From assembly GCA_031216915.1 (NCBI GenBank), contig CM062288.1, forward strand, positions 178,462,596 to 178,526,595: DNA of 64,000 bases, read 5' to 3'. Position 1 is the first letter of the stretch. Every line of letters begins with the position of its first letter. The position numbers and the translations under genes were made by a program. This document shows, one piece after another, positions 11,609 to 22,738 of this stretch. This stretch comes from Pictodentalium vernedei (lineage: Eukaryota > Mollusca > Scaphopoda > Dentaliida > Dentaliidae). The notes under the pieces are model-generated. The model did no database searches. It was not told the DNA's origin and was given only the letters and a program-made list of their open reading frames with translations.

Positions 11609-12599
11609 AGCCAAGTCCATGGGTCCATATTTGGGCTCCCTGTGGGAGCCCAAATTATAACTTAGTCAATATGAGGAATTTTTCTTTAAAAATCTTCTTC
11701 TTCAGATTCAGCAGTTGGAATGTTTTGATATTTGGCATGGAGCAACCTTAAGGGGCTGAGATTCAAGTTTGTTCAAGCCAAGTCCCTTGGTTCATATTTG
11801 GGCTCACTATGGGAGCCTGAATGACAACTTAGTTCAAAATGAGGAATTTTCTTTAAAAATCTTCAGATCCAGCAGATGAATGCTTTTGATATTTTTTATG
11901 CAGCATCCTTAGGGGGGTAAGATTCAAGTTTGTTCAAGCCATGTCCCTAGGTCCATATTTGGGCTGATTGTGGGAGCTCGAATTGTAACTTGGTCCAAAA
12001 TGAGGAATTTTCTTTAAAAATCTTCTTCTTCAGATCCAGCAGTCGGAATGTTTTGATATTTGGTGTGCAGAATCCTTAGGGGTGTGAGATTCAGGTTTGT
12101 TAAAGCCAAAGCCCTGGGTTCATATATGGGCTCCCTGTGGGAGCCCGAATTATGACTTAGTTCAGTATGAGGAATATTCTTTAAAAATCTTTTTTTAGAT
12201 CCACTGGTCAGAATATTTGGATATTTGGTTTCAGCTTTTCTTAGGAGGAGCAGATGCAACTTGTGGAAATCAATTCTCTGGGTTGATATTTAGGCTACCA
12301 TGTCAGGTGAGCGCCCTCAGGCCCCCTGGGACCTCTTGTTTAAAATATTTTTAGAATTTTTGTCCACACTTAGGCTTGGGATCCATTGGGGCTCAACGTT
12401 ACTTTTCAGAAACTTGGGCTGTTCTGAAAAAATATTTTTTCAAAATTTTTTGATTTCAGTTATTTTTTCTATTTTAATGGATCATGTTATTATGTATTTT
12501 TATTGTCAGGGGTTGGTGCGAGTACTAGGACTTTGTTTTCTTTTCACAATGAAGGATATTGTTCAATTGTAATAAGAGGAAATCTTCCTCTGACTTTCA

Positions 12600-15070
12600 T
12601 AATCGTTGTATAAATGTAGTCAGTGTACTCGCACTAACTCCTGTTCTGTATATGTTAATTTCGATGACAACATGGGAAGCGTGTGTCACGGTATGTTAGT
12701 GGGGAAATGGCCATTCCGGTCCTTTCCCTGCAGGGTCACTCTACTTTATCAATCTCTATTTCAGACGATCAAGAACAGGGTGATGTATCCGTGATGTCTT
12801 CCAAAAGTGTGCTTCCGTCGTCACAATTAATGAAGAGCTAGCGGAAAAGTGCTCATGTAAATACGTCAATTGCCTAAGAGGACCCTAGTAGGTTCAGCGG
12901 CCTTTGACGTCCGCTAGCTCGCCCGGTGTAGCATCCATTCATCGAATGGTTCAGTAGCCGGGTTCGTCCGTTGCGGTCCAGAAGGAGTTTGGGTGATGCG
13001 AGCACTATAAATCAACCAAATGCACACCCAGTGACGGCGGATTAGAGGAGAGAACGGAGGAAGCCTTTTAGTCCGGTTCCTAGCTCGTCCAGGTCCATCC
13101 GGACTGCGAGCGAGAGAGGCCCCTCTCTCGTACAACAACATCTGGCCCCAGATGTTGTGGTACAAAATGTTTCGCATTCAGAGCATACGTCCGCTGCTCG
13201 GGACGCTCCGATATATAGTCAGTCCGGAGAGACTGTCAATAAGGCTTCCTCATCCTCATGGTAGCGCACACGACCGCTCTTGGCTACGTGACCTCGGATA
13301 TCCAGTCAACTTCGCCAATCAGAGAATCATCGGCGACCAGGTCACACCATCCGGTAGCCAGGGACACGAGGCCTGCAGACTCTGGACGCTCGCATAAGAA
13401 AGTATGCAGGAGTCAACGTACACGGAGCTTCCAGCGGCAAAGCATCGTAAGACCGCTACTGCACAGGCCTCGGTGACGGACGTGCTATCCCAAATAGCAC
13501 AGCTTATCGCAGCATCCCAGCATCGGCAGAATCTCTGTCGCATCATGTATTATCCGACGACGCTGGGTCGGGACGCTCCACGGAAGCAGGTGCGGACGTC
13601 CGAAAATTTCATCCGGTCCGACGGGATGCCGAAAGGGATTCGGAGGATTTAGAGCTTTCCCTTTCGGAACAACATCAGCTGCTGTGTATGTCATCTGACT
13701 TTATCTTCTAGAGGTTCTTTCGTCGGACCAGAATGCTGCGATGCCGGATAAGAAACTGATAGCGTCGGTTGACACAGAAATTTTTGGTTCGGTTCAGGGA
13801 CATCGTCCCTCAGTTCCGACACAGTCCATTAATGTCACACAAACTTGCGAATTATTGAACGACGCTATATATATATTATTATATGCTTGCTATTAACAAG
13901 CATGTCTGGTTTCTTGTTCGCAAAGTTATTGAGATGTCTTTCAAAAGTGTGCCTCTGTCGTCATAGATAATGAAGAGCTAGCGGCAATAAGTGCTCATGG
14001 AATACGTCGATCGCCTAAGAGGTCCCTAGTAGGATCGACGGAGTTGACATTCGCTAGCTCACCCGGTGTAGCGTCCATTCATCGAATGGTTCGGCAGTCG
14101 GGTTCGTCCATTGCGGTCTAGGAAGGAGATTTGGGTGATGCGAGCACTATAATAGACTTTAGTACACACCCAGTGACGACGGATTAGAGGACAGATCGGA
14201 GGAAGCCTGTTAGCCCGGTTCCTAGCTCGTCCAGGTCCGTCCGGGCTGCGAGCGAGAGGGGTCCCTCTCTCGTAGAACAACATATGGGACCGGATGTTGT
14301 GGTACAGTCATTTCGCATTCGGAGCATATGTCCGCCGCTCGGGATGCTCTGTTATATTGACAGTCCGAGAGACTGTCGATAATGCTTCCTCAACCTCATA
14401 GCAGCGCACACGACCACACATTGGCTACGTGACCTCGAGTATCCGGCCAGCTTCGTCATTCAGTGATTCCACGGCGAACAGGTCACGCCATCCGGTAGCC
14501 AAGGGACACGAGGCCTATACACTCCGTTCGCTCGCATAATAGAAGTATGCACGGGGTAACGAACACGGAGTTTCCAGCGGCAAAGCATCGTAAGACTGCT
14601 TCTCCACAGGCCTCAGTGATGGACGTGATATCCAAAATAGCACAGTTTATCGCAGCATCCCAGCAAACGACAGATTCTCGGTCGGATCAGGAATAATCCG
14701 ACGGCGCTGGGTCGGTGCGCTCCGTGGTTGCATCAGGTACGGACGACCGAACACTTTATAGGGTCTGACAGGATGGCGAAAGGGATTCGGACGATTTCGA
14801 GCTTTCCCTTTCGGAACAACAGAAGCTGCCATACATTTCTTCCGGCATTATCTTCCAGAGGTTGTTCCGTCAGACTACATTGCTGCGATGCTGGATAAGA
14901 GACTAATAGCGTCATTGGACGCAGAGTTTTGGATCGGTTCAGGGACATTGTCCCTGACTTGCCGACACAGTCCAATAATGTCATTAGAACTTTCGAATTA
15001 TTTAACGACGCTATATATAAGCTTGCTACCAAGCATGATAATCTAGTTTCTTGTCCGCAATGCTCTATTC
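12600..15070 (+). pseudogene. gag-like region of DIRS copy A, present twice
   Basis: It matches the gag-like region of copy B at DNA level (GAAGAGCTAGCGG, GCCCGGTGT, TCGTCCAGGTC and others). The block occurs twice in tandem, beginning near 12797 and 13934. It is a fossil, broken in many places, with no usable product. Confidence 0.7.
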
Positions 15071-15589
15071 TGCCTTTCATCAATTCTAGGAAATAATTTA
15101 TATTGGCAGAACAGGGCATACCGAGAGTTCCTATGCGTCTTGACGGCGGGACTGAAGACTGGGAATTATCTTTTTCGCCGTCTATGTCAATTCCAACCAC
15201 GATGTTGGAAACGACAATGATGTCTATTAGACTTAACTTAGACGCTTTATCATACGTAGACCACCTTACTGAGGCGTTATCATTACGTCTTCAAGAGAAA
15301 GAATTCCAGGATATGATCCTCAATGTGATTTCTTTCAAGGGCAGTAGTTTTTCCACGTATAACTCCGCCCTTCAGTGGCAACCTGGAGTTGGTTAGACGT
15401 GACGCAGCCCTAGCTACATCCACGCGCGTGGATAGTAAGGTTAAGAACTCTCTCAGAGTCGCTTCGGTCTCGGAGAAGCTTCTCTTCGACGGCAGCCTTT
15501 CAGCAATCTATCAATTGCTCGATATACACGTTCTCTTGTCTATCAAGTGTAACAAGAGATTCAGACTGGGGCAAACATTCGGTGGTTGA

Positions 15590-17440
15590 CTCAGAGAGTG
15601 CCACTGCAGTTGCCGGATCCGAGTTTTATGATTATGACGGATGCCAGTCAAACAGGTTGGGGTACAATATTGATCCCAACGGATTCGAAATGCCAGGGTC
15701 TTTGGGTTCCGCAGTTTCTAGGCAAGCACTTAACTTCCAGGAAATGATGTTATTTTGGCTTGCACTATGTCATTGGATGAACATTATTCAGAAACGCATG
15801 TCCAAATCCTGTCCGATAATACGACAGTAGTTGCGTATCTCCGGAACCAGGGAGGCACTCATTTGTTTCTGTTATTCAATTTAACGGAAAGAATCCTTCT
15901 GTTTGTTATAGCACACCAAGTTCTGCTTCGGTCCATCATATTCCGGGTCGTCTGATTGTATTAGCAGACTCCCTTTCATGTAAGGGTCGCTTGTTGCCGT
16001 CAGAATGGACTCTCAACAAACAAGTATTCAATCAGTTTTGCTATCAATGGGAGCGCCCAATGATAATTTATTTGCGACACTACTCACTAATCAATTGCAG
16101 ACGTATGTGTTTCCATGTCCGGATCCCTGAGCTTATGTTGTTAACGCTCTTTGATCTAATAGGACGAAATGATAGGATATGCATATCCTCAGCGCTGTTG
16201 ATTCAGCAAGTATTGCGAAGATAAACATCCACAATACAATTCTGTTGATAGCATCTCTGTCTTCACAGAGACCATGGGTAAATTTACTCAGGTGTCTACT
16301 GTGGGACTTACCGCGAAAACTTCCTCCATGAGAGGATCTTCTTTCGCTGGGGAAATCGTGTCAACTTCATCACAACCCACAAGGTCTCAACCTTCACGTA
16401 TTCCGTTGTGTGGTCCTTCTTGCACGGCAAGCATTGTACAGGACGAGCTATGGACGTGATTTCTTACTGTAGGAGAACCTCCTCTTCGCTATACTATGCG
16501 GCTAAAGTGGAGGCTCTTCCGTCGTTGGTGTAGGGATCATTATGTTGATATTTTTGATCCCTCCATACTAGACATTGCAACTTTCTAGTATACTTGTTTG
16601 ACTAGATCAACTGCAGCCTGTTACTATTAAGGTTATAGGTCTATGTTATCTCATACCTATGCACTCCATGATAGTTTACTATTGAGTCTTATGTCTCTTT
16701 ATCTAAGTTAGTTAGAAACTTTTCGATAAATAGACCTAGAATCCTTAGATTAATTCCTATACGGAATTTAGCTTCGGTTCTTATTTAGCTAAGTAATCAT
16801 TTGAGCCTCTGGAAACAGTAGTTTTCAAATACTGACCTTTTAAGACAGTAATTCTCTTTGTCTTCTCTTTTACTGAGGAGTCAGTGAGCTTCATGCACTA
16901 TCGGTGACGATTCTCACTTTTGTAGTTTCGGAAATACTATTTCCTTTACTACTTAGGTTGGATTTTTGGTTAAGAATCAGGCTCCTAATAATATCCGGAA
17001 CCTATTGTTATTAAGGTCCTTCCGTCTTCGTACGGGCATAGGCCTTTACTCTGTCCGGTTAGAGTTTACGTATTTATAAACAGATCTCAGTTCATTAGTA
17101 AGGACGTAAGCTTCTTCTGTCTTTGATGCCTAATAGAAGGACATTACGCTCCATTCTATTGCTAATGGATTCAATTAACTATCGGTACTGCTTATGGTAT
17201 ATCATTAACTCAGCAGTTTGTGCTTGAGATTTCGGCTCATGAAGTAAGAGCTCTTTCTACATCTTGGGCTTACATTAATAGTGTCGCTATTATAGATTTT
17301 ATGAAGGCTGCACATTGGGCTCAGCCATCCACATTCATGAATTTTTATCTCAGAAATATTGAGTCCATTTCTGGAGGCCTGCATTGTTAGGTCTATTATC
17401 TACTGCTCAGAATGTCATTCACTTAACAGTTGCTACTATA
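15590..17440 (+). pseudogene. RNase H and tyrosine-recombinase regions of DIRS copy A
   Basis: DNA-level match to 28960-30810 of copy B, covering the RNase H-like stretch and then the recombinase stretch. Fossil with numerous breaks. Confidence 0.7.
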
Positions 17441-18021
17441 GCTAGGTAGGCGTTCTGTTCCGGCAGTAACTCCGTCCTGCTGCCCTCTTCGCTCTGGGCT
17501 ATTTGACCCAGGGCAAGGAGAAGGGGGGGGGGGGGGGGAGGGTGTTCCCTTGGGTCACCTGTTTTATTATGAAAACAAGGGGATACCTCCTCCGGAGTTA
17601 GTAATTCTGAGCTGTTACTGGGATGGTTTTTAAGTGATAAGTTTATGTTTTAAAAATTCATTCAGGTCATAGTTTTTAAAGTATAGCTTTTGAATATATC
17701 ACGTGTCAAACGGGCATTATTATACAATCCTCAGACACTTTTAAAGGAGTATAAAGAGTCTCTATTCTCTAGACTAACTTGATTTATTGGCTTACTTTAA
17801 AAATTATTAGTATAAGGATTATACTGGATATTAATAGAGTACATGGATGTTATGATGCTCAATTATGGAAGGTGTTGTGTCTTTCTAATTTATCATAAAT
17901 AAGAAAGATACATGTAAGGCCTAATACTCCTTTTCCCCTCGAGGGGATGACTCTATTTTATATAATTGAGCTTATTGGATTTTCCTCTATGTCCTAGACC
18001 CTCCAGCCTTTTTACTATTCA

Positions 18022-18115
18022 GCTATGTCTGGGTCATTGGTACAGTATAAAAATGTTAAAAAATTTATAGTAATTTATATATTTTTTATACTTACCAATG
18101 ACCCAGATGGGGATG
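18022..18115 (+). repeat. Internal complementary region of DIRS copy A
   Basis: GGGTCATTGGTACAGTATAA at the left and TTATACTTACCAATGACCC at the right face each other around an AT-rich core. Inverted, this segment reads as the right tip of the element joined to its left tip, as expected for the internal complementary region that DIRS elements use in forming circles. Directly to its right is the terminal repeat (about 18185-18385). Confidence 0.75.
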
Positions 18116-19079
18116 GCCCTCCCAGGAGTTGGGAACTCATACCTCCCCGCTGAGTACATAGCGCTTACCAGGCACTGATTATAAGAATGATTAATGGCGC
18201 CAATTTCGGGACGTCCTTGACACTGCGCATGTGCAGTAGAGGTGAAGTATGGAGGGCCATTCAGGACATGTTTTCTTTGGTTTTAGATGCAAATTTTGGT
18301 GATTGGGGGCAAAATTTGTGTTTGGCCCTACATTTTTAAGAGTTAGCACCAGCCAGCTATGTCTGGGTCATTGGTAAGTATAAAAAATATATAAATTACT
18401 ATAAATTTTTTAACTTTTATGCAAAATTATTTCATGTTCCCTAAATTCGGGGCATGGGCCTGATGTTTTCATTCTTGCTATGAAATTTCCACTGTTTGTT
18501 CAGTGTTTCTTCTCTCCCTTTCCTTCATACCCCCCTAGCTAATTTCCCATGCTTTTGGCATAATTTTTGAAATTTTTTTACTGAAATTTCTTGGGAGTTT
18601 TTAGCATAGTAACAGAATGTTTATTCTGTTTTCCCCATGGTTACGTCCTCACCCTATGGGTGTTTAGGCGTTTTGGTCATGCATCTACCATCCGATGTAC
18701 TGCAGTTTCTTCTGTGGAAGTTTCTGTTTTACATTGGATAGTGTTAAAATTGGTTACTGACTTCGGGCCATATTTTCAGTGCCTGGAGTCTTGTTTCCGG
18801 TTTTTATTCACTTTTATTTACGTTGACAACGGTTACTTCTGACAGTGATTCCTTGTCTTCTATAAGGTTTTGTTCATAGCCAGATACATTAGTATTGTCC
18901 GTAAGTGTAACATTAATTTTTAGATATGTTTTAAAATTTTTGTCCACACTTCGGCTTTTTTTGGGGATCATTTAGGCTCATCATTCCCTTTTGGAACTTG
19001 GGCTCATCTTAAAATTTTTTCGAAAAAATTTTTCTTTTGAATTATTTTTCTAAATTTTTGTAATGGATTATATTATTAT

Positions 19080-19259
19080 TAGTCTGGTCGCCAAACGCCC
19101 GAAAATCACGAATGCTTGTTTTGGCGTATAAAGTTTATTTCTCGATGGATTTTGCAAATTTAGACATTTGAGAACAATATTCAATCGGCTGACCATCTGT
19201 CAGCTTTGAGCAATTTTTTTTATAGAGTCTTGAAAAAGTATATACCCTATCCCGAATTT
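19080..19259 (+). repeat. Left terminal inverted repeat of the Academ-like element
   Basis: About 180 bp matching 25489-25655 inverted, best over TTCAATCGGCTGACCATCTG, GCAATTTTTTTTATAGAG and CCCGAATTT. I judge identity near three quarters to four fifths by eye. The first 13 bases are nearly perfect. Confidence 0.9.
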
Positions 19260-20360
19260 GATACCAAATGTGAAAACACCTATATTTGAATATTCTGTAA
19301 ATTCTCATTACTAACATGAAATTTATCGGTAAACCTTACTATTTGGACACTTGGCATGGTTTGTAGTATCATATACTCCAGAATTCAAAATTATATCGAC
19401 ACACAAAAATCCAATATGGCCACCTTGTCGGATCGTCATGTCGAAATTTTAACTTTTTTTCTCAGTTGCTCCATAAATCGTTTATTCTGTGAAACAAATT
19501 GTATCATAATTGTGCCAGTTCATGCTCTGCCATCATGGAGCATTCATTTGTGCTCATGATGATACCAAAATGGGCACCATGTGTTGAATACTTCGATCGA
19601 TATAGCGCTTTCACCGAATGACACTATAACCAGACGGAGCTAAAATTTCAATACATTTCTGGTAGCTGTACCAACGGTCATATATATAATAGTTATGGAC
19701 GGAGGATCGAGTTTTGTCATGGAGTCACATACACACTACTCAGGATAGGTGTTCTTACGATGTCTCAGGCAGTAAATTCCTGAACAACACGAATAAAGAG
19801 CGTTGTTCACAGCAAACAGCGCTCTTTACTACACCTGATACTAAGCGAGTAAGGATGTTAAAAAATCCACCACATTCAAATCAGTGATATCTGATCACTC
19901 AATGTGTGAAGACGTACTTTCGCTTCCATTCATTGTTGGGTTTTCGTATCAGTTTCGATCGTGCTTACTGGCTGAAATTAATAATAGATTACCACTTTTA
20001 TTCACATTTTGTTCAATTGAAATTATTCAATTCGTTTATTGTTTCTTTATTGTTGACATTGTAACCCGTTTTTGGCCGAGTGAAGTTCCCCGGTTAATTT
20101 GTTCTTTGAAGCTTGACAGTAAATTGTCAAAATATTATGTCTCAAAGGTGCTATTTTTCAGATATTTATAAGTGCTCTGATTCGAGCGAAAAAAACGCTT
20201 TGTCAAAGTATTGGCTACAAGAATATGGAAGGTCATTGCGAATAGTGAGATCTATGGCGACGGTCTATGTCTTGATTTGCGTCCGAGGTTCGAGGCCGAC
20301 AATCATATCACGCTCGATGCTCATAGACAATGAATCGATAAATACATACACCCACGAAAC

Positions 20361-21863
20361 ATGGCACGAGCTAAGCAAAAGCGTGGTGCAAATGAGGAAG
20401 TTCACGACGGACCACCTCCTAAGAAAATCAGACTTTCAGACGTCAGCACTTTCAACTTCTTGGTCGATTGCTTATTTTGTGGGCGCGAATGTAAAGTTGA
20501 GAAAGATAAAAAGAATCCCTCTAGATGGAGACCAGCTTATGTCTTCCGACAAACTCACATTAAACAAGGTACCTCCACACCGAAAGCGGAAATTCTTCAG
20601 AAGTGCAACGACCGTAGTGACAATTGGTCCATTGAAGTCCGCATTAGAGTCAATCAGGCTGTTAGTGATTTGCACGCAGCTGACGCTCGCTACCATTCTG
20701 ATTGTCATCAGTCGTTCATGGGAGAAAGATCAGTCGTTGCAAGCAAAAGATCGGCAGCATTATCAGTTGCTCCACCCGATATCGAACCACCCCTCCAAGC
20801 TGTTTTAGATTTTATGAAGAAAGACAACTCTCTCAGTTGGAGTTCTGTTGAATTGCATGGAATCTATGTTGAAAATGGCGGAGAGAGTCTGTCTCGGAGG
20901 CTCCTTGTCTCCAAATTGCCAGATTTCTTCAACGAAGAATTATTTCTCCTCAGCTCACCGTCAATCGCTACAATAATTGCAATCAGATCTCGAGTGGGTT
21001 CGCTCCTGAGAATTGATAGTGATTTTCAAAATGATGTCCCCGTGGCCATGAAGACTCTTTCCACAGAAATTTCTAAGGATGTCGAAAACATTGAACTAGA
21101 TGGGAACAATTACAAGTCAACTTTAGATAAGACCACCCTTTTCGAGTATTCAAGTCAAACTGTAACAGACTTTCTTGGTAGCTTATCGCCCAAACTTGAC
21201 AACATACTTACGGCACTTATGATGGGTAATATGATAACTTCTGCCATCAAAGGTGTCCCTACACCATTGCAAATTAGTTTAGCGTTATTACTCCGTGATT
21301 CAAAGGAATTGGTCAAGTCCTTGAACGACTTTGGAGTAACATGCACGTATGATGAGTTGTTATGGTTTAAAAAATCGGCAGCCGCACTGGCCTCAAAGAG
21401 TAACAACCTGACCACAATCACTACTTCGGAAGATGGGTTGATACAGTTTGTTGTTGATAACTTCGATGCCGATATATCTTCACAAAACGGCAAGCTCAGC
21501 ACACACTCGTTGGCAGTTTTGATGACGCAGCCTAGCACGAAGAGAGATTCTCCCTCTCCAATGATACCGAGAGTCACTAAACTCGACATGGCTAAGCCAG
21601 TTGATTACAACACTGAAAAGTCAACGTTCGATGTACCAAAGAAGCCAGAAGTCCCTCATTGCTTAATCCGCAAAGAAGTACCTCAACTCCAAGTATTGGT
21701 TCGCATTGTCATGGCAGAACGAAGGGCGTTGGAGAATGACCTTGAATTTTTGAAGGATATTGTAACGAAACCTGTCCTGAGTTCAATGGCTACAACACCA
21801 GGTCATCCCGACAAAGTGGGCAATCCCCTCAACCAGAGACGAAGGCTGTGTACTTACCATTGA
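20361..21863 (+). CDS. Academ-like protein, N-terminal part (zinc-binding domain)
   Basis: 500 codons from the ATG at 20361. Residues 18-25 (PPPKKIRL) look like a nuclear localisation signal. Residues 37-116 hold a probable zinc-binding module: CLFCGREC at 37-44, then HAADARYHSDCHQSF at 105-119, giving CxxC and HxxxxxxHxxCH. The middle (200-420) is mostly helical-looking and without known motifs. The last 26 codons look out of frame: the other frame over the same bases reads smoothly into PETKAVYLPLIDMPPADPDT, so a frameshift near 21780 joins this ORF to the next. It would bind transposon ends or target DNA in the nucleus (inference). I know similar proteins from cnidarian, fish and mollusc genomes, mostly annotated as uncharacterised. 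Confidence 0.8.
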   Translation: MARAKQKRGANEEVHDGPPPKKIRLSDVSTFNFLVDCLFCGRECKVEKDKKNPSRWRPAYVFRQTHIKQGTSTPKAEILQKCNDRSDNWSIEVRIRVNQAVSDLHAADARYHSDCHQSFMGERSVVASKRSAALSVAPPDIEPPLQAVLDFMKKDNSLSWSSVELHGIYVENGGESLSRRLLVSKLPDFFNEELFLLSSPSIATIIAIRSRVGSLLRIDSDFQNDVPVAMKTLSTEISKDVENIELDGNNYKSTLDKTTLFEYSSQTVTDFLGSLSPKLDNILTALMMGNMITSAIKGVPTPLQISLALLLRDSKELVKSLNDFGVTCTYDELLWFKKSAAALASKSNNLTTITTSEDGLIQFVVDNFDADISSQNGKLSTHSLAVLMTQPSTKRDSPSPMIPRVTKLDMAKPVDYNTEKSTFDVPKKPEVPHCLIRKEVPQLQVLVRIVMAERRALENDLEFLKDIVTKPVLSSMATTPGHPDKVGNPLNQRRRLCTYH

Positions 21864-22735
21864 TTGACATGCCACCGGCTGATCCAGATACAATTTCAAC
21901 CGCCATGTTAGATGCAATGCGTCTAACTGAGTTGACTGGGCAGAAATATACTTTATTCACTGCTGATCAACAGTTATATAAAGTAGCGTTGGATGTTCTG
22001 TGGCCAAATCACGATCACTTTGGAACATTGATTCCGAGGTTGGGAGGCATGCATATGTTAATGAGTTTTCTTGGTGCTGTTGGCAACTTGATGGAGAACA
22101 CGGGTTTATCTGAAATTCTTGAGTCTGTGTTCGGCGGAGTAGCCAAAATGCTAAGCGGGAAGAAGTTTCCTCAAAATATGCGCGCATTTCGGTTGTTGGC
22201 AGAAGAGCTGCTTAGAGATATCGTCAGTAGAGATGATGTTGTCTGCCCGGAAGATTTCATTGACACATTGAGTGAAATATCAGACCAGAGCAGGACTTGC
22301 AAGGTTTGGGTGGACTGCTTCATAAGACCAGTTCTTATAATGATGAAGTACGAAAGGGCTGAGAGGGAAGGGGACTGGCCCTTGCATTTGGCAACTGTAA
22401 AACAAATGCTCCCTTACTTCTTTGCATCCGGCCATGTCAACTATGCTAGATATGGCTTGTATTATCTGAGGGACATGGAACGACTTCCACAAGAAGTGTT
22501 GACACAATTTCTGAAGGGATCACATGTGATGAGACATGTTGATGGCATTTGGAATGGCATTTGGAGCGATATGTATATCGAATCCACTTTCATGCGTTAT
22601 GGTCATGGTAAGTCTGGCATCATTGGCATCACATTAAAACCAGAAACTCTGAAAGTGTGGGCATTAAGCCTTCACAATTGTGGTCAACTTTTGAATGGTC
22701 TCGCGGAGGTTAGGGAATCAGACGTCGCGAATTGA
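21848..22735 (+). CDS. Academ-like protein, central transposase-like part
   Basis: 295 codons, continuing the previous ORF after the frameshift. Motifs: LIDMPPADPDT at 5-15, FTADQQLYKVA at 37-47 with a candidate catalytic aspartate (D40), LIPRLGGMHMLMSFLGAVG at 61-79, and near the end YARYGLYYLRDMERLP and MYIESTFMRYGHGKSGIIG, where the acidic residue could be the last of a DDE-like triad. This layout (D, then GGxH, then E) matches the presumed transposase core of this family, but I cannot prove a DDE fold by eye. It ends at TGA (22733-22735), which lies in the same frame as the next piece. CGA to TGA at a CpG is the likely cause. Confidence 0.75.
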   Translation: MYLPLIDMPPADPDTISTAMLDAMRLTELTGQKYTLFTADQQLYKVALDVLWPNHDHFGTLIPRLGGMHMLMSFLGAVGNLMENTGLSEILESVFGGVAKMLSGKKFPQNMRAFRLLAEELLRDIVSRDDVVCPEDFIDTLSEISDQSRTCKVWVDCFIRPVLIMMKYERAEREGDWPLHLATVKQMLPYFFASGHVNYARYGLYYLRDMERLPQEVLTQFLKGSHVMRHVDGIWNGIWSDMYIESTFMRYGHGKSGIIGITLKPETLKVWALSLHNCGQLLNGLAEVRESDVAN

Positions 22736-22738
22736 GCA

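Larger units (their letters stand above)
9425..12340 (+). mobile_element. Helentron/HINE-like array element E2, inside DIRS copy A
   Basis: It starts AGCTCACCTGACTTTCAGTC (5' hairpin) and ends with an inverted CAGGTGAGC, a GGCCCCCTGGGACC hairpin and CTCTTGTT. Copies B and C of the DIRS element give the empty site, ATTAATTTTT joined to TAAAAT: the element sits between T residues with no target duplication. Inside are the leader shared with E1 and E3, 167-bp tandem units from about 10081, more diverged units to about 12240, and a hairpin MITE at 11359-11608. No transposase is encoded, so it would be non-autonomous. Helentron kinship is inferred from the ends and target. Confidence 0.7.
4491..18415 (+). 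mobile_element. DIRS-like retroelement copy A, broken and nested inside copy B
   Basis: The left inverted repeat (4491-4626 continuing at 8676-8740) and the right one (about 18185-18385, inverted) share private variants such as GACATAGCTGGCTGGTG and CACCTCTACTGC. They differ at about seven of some 210 positions by eye. Recognisable parts: a gag-like region present twice in tandem, an RNase H-like stretch and a tyrosine-recombinase-like stretch. I do not recognise the RT. A LINE (4627-8665) and array element E2 (9425-12340) are inserted in it, leaving about 7 kb. It is heavily broken, more so than copy B despite being the younger insertion. Confidence 0.8.

Noticed and set aside
20113-20808. 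A 231-codon ORF overlapping the Academ-like gene start
   Set aside because: Different frame from the zinc-module ORF, with no motif. A shadow.
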